Positions 9,198 to 17,855 of a stretch of DNA of 60,001 nt are shown piece after piece; the first letter of the stretch is position 1; the number at the start of each line of letters is the position of its first letter. The stretch is from positions 1-60,001 of the forward strand of contig JADLHU010000028.1 in assembly GCA_020848655.1 (NCBI GenBank). The letters run 5' to 3'. A program made the position numbers and the translations under genes. Under the pieces are notes generated by a model. The model did not search any database, was not told the origin of the DNA, and saw only the letters and a program-made list of their open reading frames with translations. Origin of the DNA: Novosphingobium sp. (lineage in GTDB: Bacteria > Pseudomonadota > Alphaproteobacteria > Sphingomonadales > Sphingomonadaceae).

Positions 9198-10220
9198 TCA
9201 GTTCCTCCCCACCGGAACGGCGACAGGTTCCTTGCCGCGCGTCACCCGCACCATCGGGCCGGTCGGGACCGCGATTGCCGAAGCCGGCTGGCCCGACATG
9301 CGCGGGGCATAGGCGGCGGCGCGCGCCGCGGCGGCGGCCTCACGCGAGACCGGCACCGTGCGGCGCTGGAAGCGTGACACGTCGCCCCCCGTGACAAAGC
9401 TGGAGGCACCATCGAGCGGGCGGTTCATCGCCTGCTTGAGGAACTTTTCCTCTTCTTCCTTGCTGGCGCCGGCGGGAACTTTCAGCGCCCCGCTGGCGAC
9501 GGCGCGGTCAAGCTCGGCCTGGTTGTCGGCGATCGAGCGCAGCGACAGGCTGAGCGTGCCGATGGTCTGTGCAACGGAAACCTTTTCGGCGATGCGCGGG
9601 GTCACTTCCAGCGTGACGGTGCGGAAGGCGCGGACCACGGTCTTGCCATCGGCGGTTTCGGTTTCGGTCGACTGGTCGGTGGCCAGGACGCGCAAGTTGC
9701 GCAGGATCGTTTCCGAGGCGTTCAGCGGCGAACCTTCGCCGCCGCCGACCGTCTGGGTCAGCACCAGGTCAACGTGGTCGCCGGGGAAGACGAAGCCGGC
9801 AACGCCTGTCTTGGCGGATACGGGAATGGTGACGGCGCGCATGCCGGGGCCAAGCGCGGCGGCAAGGAAGCCACGATCGCCCGGTGCGACGAGCGCGCCT
9901 TGTGTGACGGGCTGGCCGGCGGTGATCGGAAAGCGCACCACGGTGCCGACGAGCTTGGCGGTATCGGCCTCGCCATCGATGAAGTAGGCGTCCTGGATCA
10001 TTTCCTTGGGCCATGCCTGGAACGAGATCGCATCGGCGGTGATGATCGTGCCCACCGGCAGCGCACGCTGCGCGACAAGGACTTTCGGCCCTTTCGGCGC
10101 CGGCGCCACGGCTTCGGCCCTTGGCGCGGCGGCACCCGCGAACAGGCTGCGCGCGGCGAGCGCCGTGCCGACCGCAATGACCAGCGCGCCCAGCAGCAGC
10201 AGCAGCTTCTTCTTGTCCAT
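9198..10220 (-). CDS. cpaB: Flp pilus assembly protein CpaB (RcpC)
   Basis: Periplasmic partner of the secretin. The 340-residue protein has one N-terminal membrane anchor (residues 5-27), then an SAF-like domain (VLVAQRALPVGTIITADAI) and the RcpC/CpaB core with GMRAVTIPVSAKTGVAGFV and PGDHVDLVLTQ. The C-terminal part holds NLRVLATDQ and TVTLEVTPRIAEKV, also typical of the family. It lies one base upstream of cpaC. A hairpin with a T tract lies only 20 bases upstream of its start. Confidence 0.93.
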   Translation of the reverse strand: MDKKKLLLLLGALVIAVGTALAARSLFAGAAAPRAEAVAPAPKGPKVLVAQRALPVGTIITADAISFQAWPKEMIQDAYFIDGEADTAKLVGTVVRFPITAGQPVTQGALVAPGDRGFLAAALGPGMRAVTIPVSAKTGVAGFVFPGDHVDLVLTQTVGGGEGSPLNASETILRNLRVLATDQSTETETADGKTVVRAFRTVTLEVTPRIAEKVSVAQTIGTLSLSLRSIADNQAELDRAVASGALKVPAGASKEEEEKFLKQAMNRPLDGASSFVTGGDVSRFQRRTVPVSREAAAAARAAAYAPRMSGQPASAIAVPTGPMVRVTRGKEPVAVPVGRN

Positions 10221-10239
10221 GGCTATGCAAGCCCCCTCG

Positions 10240-10270
10240 AAAAATCCCCAGGTTCAGGCCTAACTTGGGG
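10240..10270 (-). terminator. Stem-loop with T tract between cpaA and cpaB
   Basis: On the minus strand CCCCAAGTT and AACCTGGGG pair as a nine-base stem with one mismatch around loop AGGCCTG, followed by ATTTTTC. It is close enough to the cpaB start to act as either a terminator for cpaA or an attenuator for the downstream operon. Confidence 0.5.
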
Positions 10271-10324
10271 GGTAATGGTTAAAATCGGGTTCACTGCGAT
10301 CCGGCCGCGGCGGGATGGCATCCG

Positions 10325-10810
10325 TCAGGCCGGAATCTGGGCCTGCATCGCCGGCAGGTACTGGCTGGCCAGAACCCACAGGCCGGCGGCGGAAATGGCG
10401 ATGCCATAGGGAATGGCGATCCGGTCGCGGCGGCGGCGGGCGATGTGCCAGGCGCCGAACACGATGGTCAGCAGTCCGCCGATCAGCGCCATGATGACGA
10501 TGAGCTGGAGGAACCAGTCGGGCCGGATCCACAGCGCCAGCGCGGTCAGCAGTTTCACGTCGCCGTCGCCCATCGCGCCGATCGCGAACAGGCCGGCCAG
10601 CACCGCGAAGGATGCGATGGCGATACCGATCTGCCAGCCGATTTCGGGAAGGGTCAGCCCCATGGCGAACCAGAACAAGGGCGCGCCCAGCGCGATCGCG
10701 GCGGTCAGCCAGTTGTCGATCCGGCGGCGGCGCAAGTCGGTGAAGGCCGCGATCAGCAGCGCGATTGCCAATGCCGCCAGCAGTCCGTAAGACAAATACC
10801 CAACCTGCAT
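10325..10810 (-). CDS. cpaA: Prepilin peptidase CpaA (TadV)
   Basis: Membrane aspartyl protease that processes prepilins and pseudopilins. The 161-residue protein has about five or six transmembrane helices and the two catalytic aspartates in their expected settings: one in AAFTDLRRRRIDNWL and one in AMGDGDVKLL. I took the ATG giving MQVGYLSY as start, with GGGG upstream; the frame opens 14 codons earlier without a better site. It heads the pilus cluster, but no Flp pilin gene lies next to it, unlike most loci. Confidence 0.9.
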   Translation of the reverse strand: MQVGYLSYGLLAALAIALLIAAFTDLRRRRIDNWLTAAIALGAPLFWFAMGLTLPEIGWQIGIAIASFAVLAGLFAIGAMGDGDVKLLTALALWIRPDWFLQLIVIMALIGGLLTIVFGAWHIARRRRDRIAIPYGIAISAAGLWVLASQYLPAMQAQIPA

Positions 10811-10894
10811 CGAATGCCCCCATGCAATCGGGGCCGTTCTAGCCGGCATCACTTACCAAATAGTAACCAACTGCCTGAGGCGCGGATTAGCCAC

Positions 10895-11896
10895 GTGAGC
10901 GCGACAGAACAGGACGGCGCAGCGCGGTTCGATCGCCGGGCGATCCCTTATGCCGCGATCGAAAGCCGCTGGATCGCACCCGATGGCGTGGCCCTGCGCC
11001 GCATCGATTTGCCGGGCGAAAGCGCCGACGCGCTGGGTGGGCGGCGCGGCGCGCTGCTGTTCCTGGCCGGTCGGGGCGATTGCTATGAAAAGTATCTCGA
11101 AACGCTGCACCACTGGCACGCGCGCGGCTGGCGGGTGACGGCGGTGGACTGGCGCGGGCAGGCGGGATCGGGCCGGCTGGGGCTTGATCGCGTCACCGGC
11201 CATATCGATGATTTCGCGATCTGGGTGGATGATCTCGCGGCGCTGTGGGACGAATGGCGCGCCGAGACGCCGGGGCCGCATGTCGTGGTCGGGCATTCGA
11301 TGGGCGGGCATCTTGTGCTGCGCGCGGCGGCGGAACAGCGCATCGATCCTGCCGCTTTGGTGCTTTCCGCGCCGATGCTGGGGCTTCATCCCACCTTCGT
11401 GCCACTGGCGCTGCTGCGGGCGGCGGCGTGGGCGATGCTCCGCCTGGGCGATCCGCGCCGCCCTGCCTGGACGTGGAGCGAAAAGCCCGGCGAACTGCCG
11501 GCGGACCGCTCCAACCTGCTCACGCACGATGCGGCGCGCTATGCCGACGAAGCGTGGTGGCGCGCGGCGCGGCCTGAACTGGTCATGGGGCCGGGAAGCT
11601 GGGGCTGGGTTGCCGCCGCGCTGGCCTCGATCCGGGCGCTGAGCCGTCCCGGCGTGCTCGAAGGCGTGGCGCAGCCGGTGCTGATGCTGGCGACCACGCA
11701 GGACCGGCTGGTGGCCTATCCGGCCATAGAGCGCGCCGCGCGCCGCCTGCCGCAGGGCGAGCTGCTGCGCTTCGGGCGGGAAGCGCGCCACGAAGTGCTG
11801 CGCGAGGCGGATGGCGTGCGCGACAAAGTGATTGCGGCGATTGACGAATTCCTCGATCGGGTGGCGCCCGAAGCGATGGAGAGCGGCCCGCGGTGA
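10895..11896 (+). CDS. Alpha/beta hydrolase, lysophospholipase/monoacylglycerol lipase type
   Basis: The 333-residue protein has the nucleophile elbow GHSMGG (Ser135), an oxyanion-side LFLAGRGDCYEKY and the late acid and histidine in ATTQDRLV and REARHEVLRE. The layout matches the serine-aminopeptidase S33 / PldB-like lysophospholipase group, which cleaves acyl esters of lipids. The frame is open far upstream, but homologous sequence begins near the GTG at 10895, which I use. It overlaps the next gene by four bases (GTGA) and is divergent from cpaA. The substrate is not determinable from sequence. Confidence 0.8.
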   Translation: MSATEQDGAARFDRRAIPYAAIESRWIAPDGVALRRIDLPGESADALGGRRGALLFLAGRGDCYEKYLETLHHWHARGWRVTAVDWRGQAGSGRLGLDRVTGHIDDFAIWVDDLAALWDEWRAETPGPHVVVGHSMGGHLVLRAAAEQRIDPAALVLSAPMLGLHPTFVPLALLRAAAWAMLRLGDPRRPAWTWSEKPGELPADRSNLLTHDAARYADEAWWRAARPELVMGPGSWGWVAAALASIRALSRPGVLEGVAQPVLMLATTQDRLVAYPAIERAARRLPQGELLRFGREARHEVLREADGVRDKVIAAIDEFLDRVAPEAMESGPR

Positions 11897-12993
11897 TTGA
11901 GCGTTTCGATATCGTGATCGTCGGCGCGGGGATGGCCGGCGCCTCGCTGGCCGCCGCGCTGGGGCAGATGCCGGGCCACGCCGGTCGCCGCGTGCTGCTG
12001 CTGGAAGCGGAAGACCGCCCCGGCTACCATGCCACCGGCCGCTCCGCCGCGTTCTGGACCGAAAGCTATGGCGGGCCGGGCGTCCAGCCGCTGACCACCG
12101 CGTCCGGTCCGGTTCTGCGGGACATGGGCTTCCTGGTGCCGCGCGGCGCGCTGACGCTGGCGCGCGCCGGGCAGGAGGCCGAGATCGAGGCCTTTGCGGC
12201 GCGCTTCGCCGCGCTGGGCGTGCGTATGGACCTGCTGGGCCGCGATGCGATCGCGGCGCGTGTGCCGGGCTTGCGCGCCGGCTGGACGATGGGCGCATTC
12301 GAACCCGATTGCTGCGACATCGATGTCGCCGCGCTGCACCAGCATTGCCTGGCCGCCGCCCGCCATGCCGGGGCGCGGCTGTGGTGCGGCGCGCGGCTTG
12401 TGGCGGCGGTGGAGGAACCGGGCGGCTGGCGGATCACGCTGGCCGATGGGCGCGAGGTGCTGGGCGGTGTGCTGGTCAACGCGGCGGGGGCCTGGGCCGA
12501 TGGCGTGGCCGAGGCGGCGGGCGTGGCGCCGCTGCTGATCGCGCCGTTTCGTCGCACGGTTGCCCAGTTGCGCGTCGCGCCATCGCCCAGCGCCGCGCTG
12601 CCGCTGGTGCTCGACGTGGCGGAGAGATTCTATTTCAAGCCCGAAGGCGGGCGGCTGTGGCTCAGCCCGCACGACGAGACGCCCAGCCCGCCTTGCGATG
12701 CCGCGCCCGATGAACTCGACGTCGCCACCGCCATTGCCCGGCTGGAAGAGGTGGTCGACTGGCAGGTCGAGCGCGTCGAGCATCGCTGGGCGGGCCTGCG
12801 CAGCTTCGCGCCCGATCGGCTGCCGGTCTATGGCTTCGATCCGGCATCGTCCGGCTTTTTCTGGTTCGCCGGGCAAGGCGGCTTCGGCATCCAGACCGCG
12901 CCGGCCGCCGCCGACCTTGGCGCGCGGCTGTTGACCGGGCAGGCTGCCGGCGCGGTCGATCCCGCGCCCTATTCGCCCGCCCGCTTGCGCTAG
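11893..12993 (+). CDS. FAD-dependent oxidoreductase, DAO (glycine/D-amino acid oxidase) family
   Basis: A 366-residue flavoprotein. The dinucleotide motif VGAGMAGASLAAAL is near residue 8. Family features include VNAAGAWAD in the middle, HRWAGLRSFAPDRLPVYGF and a C-terminal FAD-contact stretch WFAGQGGFGIQTAPAAADL. Members oxidise amines or amino acids to imines; some serve in FAD-dependent tRNA or dye-linked dehydrogenases. The GTG start overlaps the stop of the hydrolase gene by four bases, so the two are translated together; no shared pathway is obvious. Confidence 0.82.
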   Translation: MIERFDIVIVGAGMAGASLAAALGQMPGHAGRRVLLLEAEDRPGYHATGRSAAFWTESYGGPGVQPLTTASGPVLRDMGFLVPRGALTLARAGQEAEIEAFAARFAALGVRMDLLGRDAIAARVPGLRAGWTMGAFEPDCCDIDVAALHQHCLAAARHAGARLWCGARLVAAVEEPGGWRITLADGREVLGGVLVNAAGAWADGVAEAAGVAPLLIAPFRRTVAQLRVAPSPSAALPLVLDVAERFYFKPEGGRLWLSPHDETPSPPCDAAPDELDVATAIARLEEVVDWQVERVEHRWAGLRSFAPDRLPVYGFDPASSGFFWFAGQGGFGIQTAPAAADLGARLLTGQAAGAVDPAPYSPARLR

Positions 12994-13080
12994 CGAATCC
13001 GGGCCGATGCGCTAATCTCGCGTTCAGCAGGCGGCGGGCATTCCGGCTTCGGCACGCCTGCCCACAGGAGGGACCCGGAC

Positions 13081-13263
13081 ATGGCTCATCGTTTCGAAAT
13101 TCGGAAGAACAAGGCTGGCGAATTCGTGGCCTATTTCCTGCACAACGCCGAAACGATCTTCTGGACCGAAAGCTACAAGAGCAAGTCGAGCGCGCAGAAC
13201 GCCATCGATTCGATCCGAAAGAACGGTTCCGACGCCGAAGTGGTGGACAAGACCGCCGACTGA
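13081..13263 (+). CDS. YegP family protein (DUF1508), single domain
   Basis: A 60-residue protein with one DUF1508 repeat: FEIRKNKAGEFVAYFLHNAE, then SESY-type KSKSSAQNAIDSIRKN. E. coli YegP has two such repeats. Function is unknown; members are small, acidic-basic mixed and often induced by stress. A strong ribosome site AGGAGGGA lies 8-9 bases upstream of the ATG. It is convergent with rnhA. Confidence 0.85.
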   Translation: MAHRFEIRKNKAGEFVAYFLHNAETIFWTESYKSKSSAQNAIDSIRKNGSDAEVVDKTAD

Positions 13264-13285
13264 CGCGGGCGCTGCCGCGCGCTGG

Positions 13286-13759
13286 CTATTTGCGCGCGTT
13301 GAGCGCGGCGTTGCTGGCCAGTTTGTCGACGCGTTCGTTCTCGACGTGGCCGTTGTGGCCGCGCACCCATTGCCAGGCGATCTTGTGGCGCTGGGCGGCC
13401 TCGATCAGGTCGTGCCACAGATCGGCGTTGCGCACGGGCTGCTTGCTGGCGTTGACCCAGCCGTTGCGCTTCCACCCGGCGACCCATTTGGTGATCCCGT
13501 CGATCACATAGCGGCTGTCGGTATAGACGGTCACTTCGCACGGCTCGATCAGGGCGTTGAGGCCGCGGATCACGGCGGTCATTTCCATGCGGTTGTTGGT
13601 GGTCTGCGGGTCGGAGCCGGACATTTCCTTTTCGTGCGGCCCCATGCGCAGGATCGCGCCCCAGCCGCCGGGGCCGGGGTTGCCCTTGCAGGCGCCATCG
13701 GTGAAAATCTCGACCGTTTTCAAGGTGGTTTCTGGATTCAAGATGGATTCCTGGCTCAT
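13286..13759 (-). CDS. rnhA: Ribonuclease HI
   Basis: Cuts the RNA strand of RNA-DNA hybrids during replication and R-loop removal. The 157-residue protein has all four catalytic acids: D21 ([15 protein letters not shown]), E59 (NNRMEM), D81 (VYTDSRYV) and D145 (ERVDKLA), plus H138 in GHNGHVENE. It lies downstream of thrB with a one-base overlap of stop and start (TGATG), an arrangement common in alphaproteobacteria and indicating translational coupling. Confidence 0.97.
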   Translation of the reverse strand: MSQESILNPETTLKTVEIFTDGACKGNPGPGGWGAILRMGPHEKEMSGSDPQTTNNRMEMTAVIRGLNALIEPCEVTVYTDSRYVIDGITKWVAGWKRNGWVNASKQPVRNADLWHDLIEAAQRHKIAWQWVRGHNGHVENERVDKLASNAALNARK

Positions 13760-14733
13760 CAGCGGTTGAACACGGCGGCGTTGGCCGGATCGGCGTAGAA
13801 TTCCAGCCGCCGGGCGAAGGCCATCGGGTCCTTGCGCGTCACCATGGCTTCGGCGGGGGTGTGCATCCAGTCATAGGCGCGGGTCAGCAGGAACCGCATC
13901 GCCGCGCCGCGCGCCAGCAGCGGCAGCGCGGCACGCTCGTCCGTGGAAAGCGGCCGCACGCTTTCGTAGCCTGCGAGCAGCGCTGCCGAAAGCGCGGCAT
14001 CGAACCCGCGCCCGTCGCTGGCAAAGCACCAGGCGGCGTGGGTGACGGCAACGTCATAGGCGGTGATGTCGATGCAGGCGAAATAGAAGTCGATCAACCC
14101 GCTGACTTCGTTGCCCAGCATCAGCACGTTGTCGGGAAAGAGGTCGGCGTGGATGACCGAGCGGGGCAGGCCGATGGGCCAGTCGCGCGCCAGCAGCGCC
14201 AGTTCGCGTTCGACCAGCGGGGCAAGCGCGGGATCGATCGAGGCGAGGCCGTGCGTGCCGCACGATTGCGCCAGTTCCTGCCAGCCGGCCAGGCCCAGGC
14301 CATTGGCGCGCGTGCCGGAAAAGCCGGCGGCGGCGAGGTGGATCTGCGCCAGCGCCGCGCCCACCGCGCGCGCCTGCGCCGGAGTGGGGTCGCTCAGCGA
14401 AACGCCGGGCAGGAATTCGATCAGCGCCAGCGCCTTGCCCTGGTGAAAGCGGAACGCGCGGCCTTGTGTATCGTGGATGGTGCGCGGCACCGGGCAGCCA
14501 TGCGCCGCCAGATGATCGAGCAGGCCCAGGAAGAATGGCAGGTCTTCGACCTCAAGCCGCTTTTCGTAAATGGTCAGGATAAAGCGCCCGCCATCGGGAC
14601 CGCCGGTTTCCACCAGCCAGTTGCTGTTCGACACGCCTTCCGCGATGCCCTTGGCCGAAACCAGCGGGCCGACATCGAACGCAGCGATGATGCCGGACAT
14701 CTCTTCAGCGCCGAGTTGGGTATAGACCGCCAC
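13759..14733 (-). CDS. thrB: Homoserine kinase, ThrB type II (APH fold)
   Basis: Phosphorylates homoserine on the way to threonine. The 324-residue protein belongs to the aminoglycoside-phosphotransferase fold rather than the GHMP kinases. It has the catalytic Brenner motif [13 protein letters not shown] (H195, D197, N202) and the metal-binding GLIDFYFA. N-terminal [15 protein letters not shown] is typical of this form of ThrB. It lies between ispH (12 bases upstream) and rnhA in one minus-strand unit. Confidence 0.95.
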   Translation of the reverse strand: MAVYTQLGAEEMSGIIAAFDVGPLVSAKGIAEGVSNSNWLVETGGPDGGRFILTIYEKRLEVEDLPFFLGLLDHLAAHGCPVPRTIHDTQGRAFRFHQGKALALIEFLPGVSLSDPTPAQARAVGAALAQIHLAAAGFSGTRANGLGLAGWQELAQSCGTHGLASIDPALAPLVERELALLARDWPIGLPRSVIHADLFPDNVLMLGNEVSGLIDFYFACIDITAYDVAVTHAAWCFASDGRGFDAALSAALLAGYESVRPLSTDERAALPLLARGAAMRFLLTRAYDWMHTPAEAMVTRKDPMAFARRLEFYADPANAAVFNR

Positions 14734-14745
14734 GCGATTCCTCCG

Positions 14746-15702
14746 TCAGGCCAACTGGCGTGGCAGCTTGAATGTGATGTGTTCCTCGGCCGAGACGATC
14801 TGTTCCTCGGTCACGCTGCGTCGCGCGGCCAGCCAGTCCACCACTTCGCGCACCAGCGCCTCGGGTGCGGAAGCACCGGCGCTCAGCCCCAGCGTGTCCA
14901 CCCCGGAAAGCCAGGCGGGATCGATGTCGGTGGCGCGCTGGATCAGTTGCGATGGCGTGCCGCAGCGTTCCGCCACTTCCGCCAGCCGCAGCGAGTTCGA
15001 ACTATTCGGCGCGCCGATCACCAGCACCAGTTGGCAGGCGGGCGCGATGGCCTTGACCGCCGCCTGTCGGTTCGACGTGGCATAGCAGATGTCCTCGCCG
15101 CGCGGCGCGGCGATATCGGGAAAGCGCGCGGACAGCGCGGCGATGATCGCGGCGGTATCGTCCACCGAAAGCGTCGTCTGCGTAAGATAGGCCAGCGGCG
15201 CGTCGGCCGGGAAATCGAGCGTGGCGACATCTTCCACCGTCTCGACCAGGGTCATCGATCCTTCGGGCACTTGCCCGAAGGTGCCGATCACTTCGGGATG
15301 GCCCTTGTGGCCGATGAACAGCACATGGCGTCCCGCCTCGATCTTGCGTTCGGCCTGGCGGTGAACCTTGCTGACCAGCGGACAGGTGGCATCGAGCCAT
15401 TCCAGCCCGCGCGCGGTGGCGGCGGCCGGGATGGCCTTGGGCACGCCGTGGGCGCTGAAGATCACCGGCACGCCATCGGGCACCTGGTCCAGTTCTTCCA
15501 CGAAGATCGCGCCTTTGGCCCGCAGGCTGTCCACCACGAAGCGGTTGTGGACGATTTCGTGGCGGACATAGACCGGCGCGCCATAGCGGTCGATCGCGCG
15601 CTCGACGATTTCGATGGCCCGGTCGACGCCCGCGCAAAAGCCGCGCGGGGCGGCGATCAGCACGCGAAGCGGCGGTAACTCGCTTTGAAAGGGTGCATTC
15701 AT
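14746..15702 (-). CDS. ispH: 4-hydroxy-3-methylbut-2-enyl diphosphate reductase
   Basis: Last step of the MEP pathway: reduces HMBPP to isopentenyl and dimethylallyl diphosphate using a [4Fe-4S] cluster. The three cluster cysteines are present at C23 ([12 protein letters not shown]), C107 ([11 protein letters not shown]) and C206 (CYATSNRQ). Other active-site stretches are SAHGVPK, TQTTLS and GAPNSSNS. Length (318 residues) is normal. First gene of the ispH-thrB-rnhA unit, divergent from a lipoprotein gene 93 bases away. Confidence 0.97.
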   Translation of the reverse strand: MNAPFQSELPPLRVLIAAPRGFCAGVDRAIEIVERAIDRYGAPVYVRHEIVHNRFVVDSLRAKGAIFVEELDQVPDGVPVIFSAHGVPKAIPAAATARGLEWLDATCPLVSKVHRQAERKIEAGRHVLFIGHKGHPEVIGTFGQVPEGSMTLVETVEDVATLDFPADAPLAYLTQTTLSVDDTAAIIAALSARFPDIAAPRGEDICYATSNRQAAVKAIAPACQLVLVIGAPNSSNSLRLAEVAERCGTPSQLIQRATDIDPAWLSGVDTLGLSAGASAPEALVREVVDWLAARRSVTEEQIVSAEEHITFKLPRQLA

Positions 15703-15795
15703 CCTTGGGCCTCTAGCGCTTTGACGCTCGCACCGCTAGGGCATGTGCCGCCCTCCCGGCCAGGGCAAGTGGAACGCCAAGCCAAGGATGCCCAG

Positions 15796-16446
15796 ATGAC
15801 CCTTCGTCGCAACCTGATCGCCGCTATCGCGATTACCGCCGCTTTGGCCGGCTGCCGCTCGAAGGGAGAGCTGGTGGTGGACGAAGGCGTGGGCGTCACC
15901 GCCGTGCGCGGCGCGTGCCCCGCAGTGGGCGTTCCCGACTATACCGGGGATATCACGCTGTTCCGCACCCCCGGCGTGCAGACGGCCGACAATATCGATG
16001 TCGTCGCCGCGCTGACCGGCCTGCGCACCACCTGCAACGACACGGGCGACAAGGTCTATGCCCAGACCACGTTCGACGTATTGGCCCGCCGCACCGACAC
16101 GCGCGGCGCGCGTCAGGTCAGCCTGCCCTATTTCGTCACCGTGCTGCGCGGCGGCACCGCCGTCATTTCCAAGCGCGTCGGCACCGTGACCGTCGATTTC
16201 GCCGATGGCCAGGAACGCGCGCAAGTGCGTGGCCAGGGCGGGGCCTATATCGATCGCGCCGAAGCGACGCTGCCCGCCGATGTGCGCGGCCGGATCACCA
16301 AGCGCCGCAAGGCCGGCGATGCCGATGCCGCGGTCGATCCGCTGTCCGAACCCGATGTGAAGGCCGCCGTGGCGCGCGCTTCGTTCGAAGTGCTGGTCGG
16401 CTTCCAGCTCGACCAGGGGCAGATCGCCTACAACGCCACGCGCTGA
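15796..16446 (+). CDS. Hypothetical lipoprotein
   Basis: A 216-residue protein with a classic lipoprotein signal: basic start MTLRRN, hydrophobic stretch, lipobox LAGC with Cys20. The mature part has beta-rich segments (LPYFVTVLRGGTAVISKRVG, then VTVDFADGQERAQVRGQGG) and a late FEVLVGFQLDQGQIAYN. I do not recognise a characterised family, though similar envelope lipoproteins are common in sphingomonads. AAGGA lies 7 bases before the ATG. Its last 19 bases overlap the convergent plsC gene. Confidence 0.8.
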   Translation: MTLRRNLIAAIAITAALAGCRSKGELVVDEGVGVTAVRGACPAVGVPDYTGDITLFRTPGVQTADNIDVVAALTGLRTTCNDTGDKVYAQTTFDVLARRTDTRGARQVSLPYFVTVLRGGTAVISKRVGTVTVDFADGQERAQVRGQGGAYIDRAEATLPADVRGRITKRRKAGDADAAVDPLSEPDVKAAVARASFEVLVGFQLDQGQIAYNATR

Positions 16447-17243
16447 TCGCCGGCCAGCGCCGCCAGGATCGCCGCGCGGGCCGCGGCAGCCACGGCCTTG
16501 CGCCCGGCAAGGTCGCCGCCCGCCAGCGGCGGCAGGAAGCGGATGGTCAGCACAAGCGGGCGCCGCCGCGCCAGGATGCGGCGGAAATTGGCGACGCCCG
16601 ATTCCTCGCCGACCCAGGCGATCTGCGCGGCTTCGCGCCCGTAATCCAGCAGCACCGGTTGCACCGCGATGCCGGGCGGCACAGGCTCTATCGCCGAAAG
16701 CAGCGAGGACTTGAACGGCAGCACGGCGGTGCCATCGCTCGTCGTGCCTTCGGGAAAGATCGCCAGCGCGCCGGTATCGCGGATCGCCTCGCGCACTTGC
16801 GCCACCTGGCGGGCGACTCCCGCGCGATCGTGGCGGGCGATGAACACCGTATCGTTCATCGCGCACAGCCAGCGCAGCAGCGGTACGGCGGCCAGCCCGT
16901 CATGCGCGACGAAGGCGGTGCCGCTGGCACCGGCCAGCGCGGCGATATCGATCCAGCTTACATGATTGGCGATGAGGATCGCGCCCGGTCGTGCCGGCTC
17001 GCCCGACACCACGATGCGGACACCGGCGATGCGCGCGATTCCCCCCAGGAAGCGGCGCGGCCAGGGGTTGTGGCGCGCGCCGGCCAGCATCCAGGCATAG
17101 CGCAACGGCACGCAGGCCAGCAGCAGCAAGACCATGCCCGCGATGCGAACCGCGATGCGCAACCGTCCGAAAAGCGGGACTCGGGGCGGGGTAGGGGGCA
17201 GGCGCGTGCCGGGCTGTCCGTCTGGCGGCGCGGCGGCGGGCAT
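16428..17243 (-). CDS. plsC: 1-acyl-sn-glycerol-3-phosphate acyltransferase (PlsC family)
   Basis: Adds the second acyl chain to lysophosphatidic acid at the inner membrane. The 271-residue protein has a hydrophobic N-terminal anchor (residues 28-52), the catalytic HX4D motif in NHVSWID (H94, D99) and the glycerol-phosphate site FPEGT. The start overlaps the Fur stop by one base (TGATG), so it is the second gene of a fur-plsC unit. It overlaps the 3' end of the opposite lipoprotein gene by 19 bases. Confidence 0.93.
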   Translation of the reverse strand: MPAAAPPDGQPGTRLPPTPPRVPLFGRLRIAVRIAGMVLLLLACVPLRYAWMLAGARHNPWPRRFLGGIARIAGVRIVVSGEPARPGAILIANHVSWIDIAALAGASGTAFVAHDGLAAVPLLRWLCAMNDTVFIARHDRAGVARQVAQVREAIRDTGALAIFPEGTTSDGTAVLPFKSSLLSAIEPVPPGIAVQPVLLDYGREAAQIAWVGEESGVANFRRILARRRPLVLTIRFLPPLAGGDLAGRKAVAAAARAAILAALAGDQRVAL

Positions 17244-17680
17244 CAGTCGGTGCGGTCGCCGCCTTCACGATCAAGTTTGACGCCGAACAGCTCCATGCGG
17301 TGATCGACCAGCCGGAAGCCCAGTTTCTCGGCGATCTGGCGCTGCAGCGCTTCGAGTTCGGGATCGACGAATTCGATGACCTTGCCCGATTCCACGTCGA
17401 TCATGTGATCGTGGTGCGCTTCAGGCGCGGCTTCATAGCGCGCGCGGCCATCGCCGAAATCGTGGCGATCGAGAATGCCCGCTTCCTCGAACAGGCGCAC
17501 CGTGCGGTAGACCGTGGCGATCGAAATGCCCGGATCGATCCTGGCGGCGCGTTCGTGCAGTTTTTCCACGTCGGGATGGTCGGTGCTTTCGGACAGCACT
17601 TTCGCGATGACCCGCCGCTGTTCGGTGATGCGCAGGCCACGTTGTGCGCACAGCGCTTCGATGTCGATGGGCTGGTGCAC
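17243..17680 (-). CDS. fur: Fur-family transcriptional regulator (ferric uptake regulator)
   Basis: A 145-residue metal-dependent repressor. The winged helix includes GLRITEQRRVIAKVLSES and the recognition helix SIATVYRTVRLFEEAGI. Metal ligands lie in EAAPEAHHDHMIDVESG and in FVDPELEALQ. The structural CxxC pairs of enterobacterial Fur are absent, as usual in alphaproteobacterial Fur/Mur proteins, so iron or manganese control cannot be separated. The GTG start is supported by CGGAG five bases upstream. An ATG further up falls inside the loop of the mucR terminator and is rejected. Confidence 0.92.
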   Translation of the reverse strand: MHQPIDIEALCAQRGLRITEQRRVIAKVLSESTDHPDVEKLHERAARIDPGISIATVYRTVRLFEEAGILDRHDFGDGRARYEAAPEAHHDHMIDVESGKVIEFVDPELEALQRQIAEKLGFRLVDHRMELFGVKLDREGGDRTD

Positions 17681-17703
17681 AGAAACTCCGCCGGTTTGAT
17701 GAA

Positions 17704-17745
17704 GGAAAGAAAAAGCCGCGTCACCCATAGTAGGCTGACACGGCT
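17704..17745 (-). terminator. Rho-independent terminator of mucR
   Basis: Minus-strand arms AGCCGTGTCA and TGACGCGGCT pair over ten bases with one G-U wobble around a 12-base loop, followed by TTTTTCTTT. It ends only about 23 bases before the fur start codon, so the fur promoter must overlap this structure unless fur relies on read-through. Confidence 0.8.
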
Positions 17746-17855
17746 GTTTCTTCAACCGCACGGCAAGACTTGTTCCCGGCGCAGTTCGCGCGTGGGGCCA
17801 AGATGCCGGCGGCGTGGCGCGGACGCGCGCGTTGCGGCGTCCGCTGCCGGATCGC

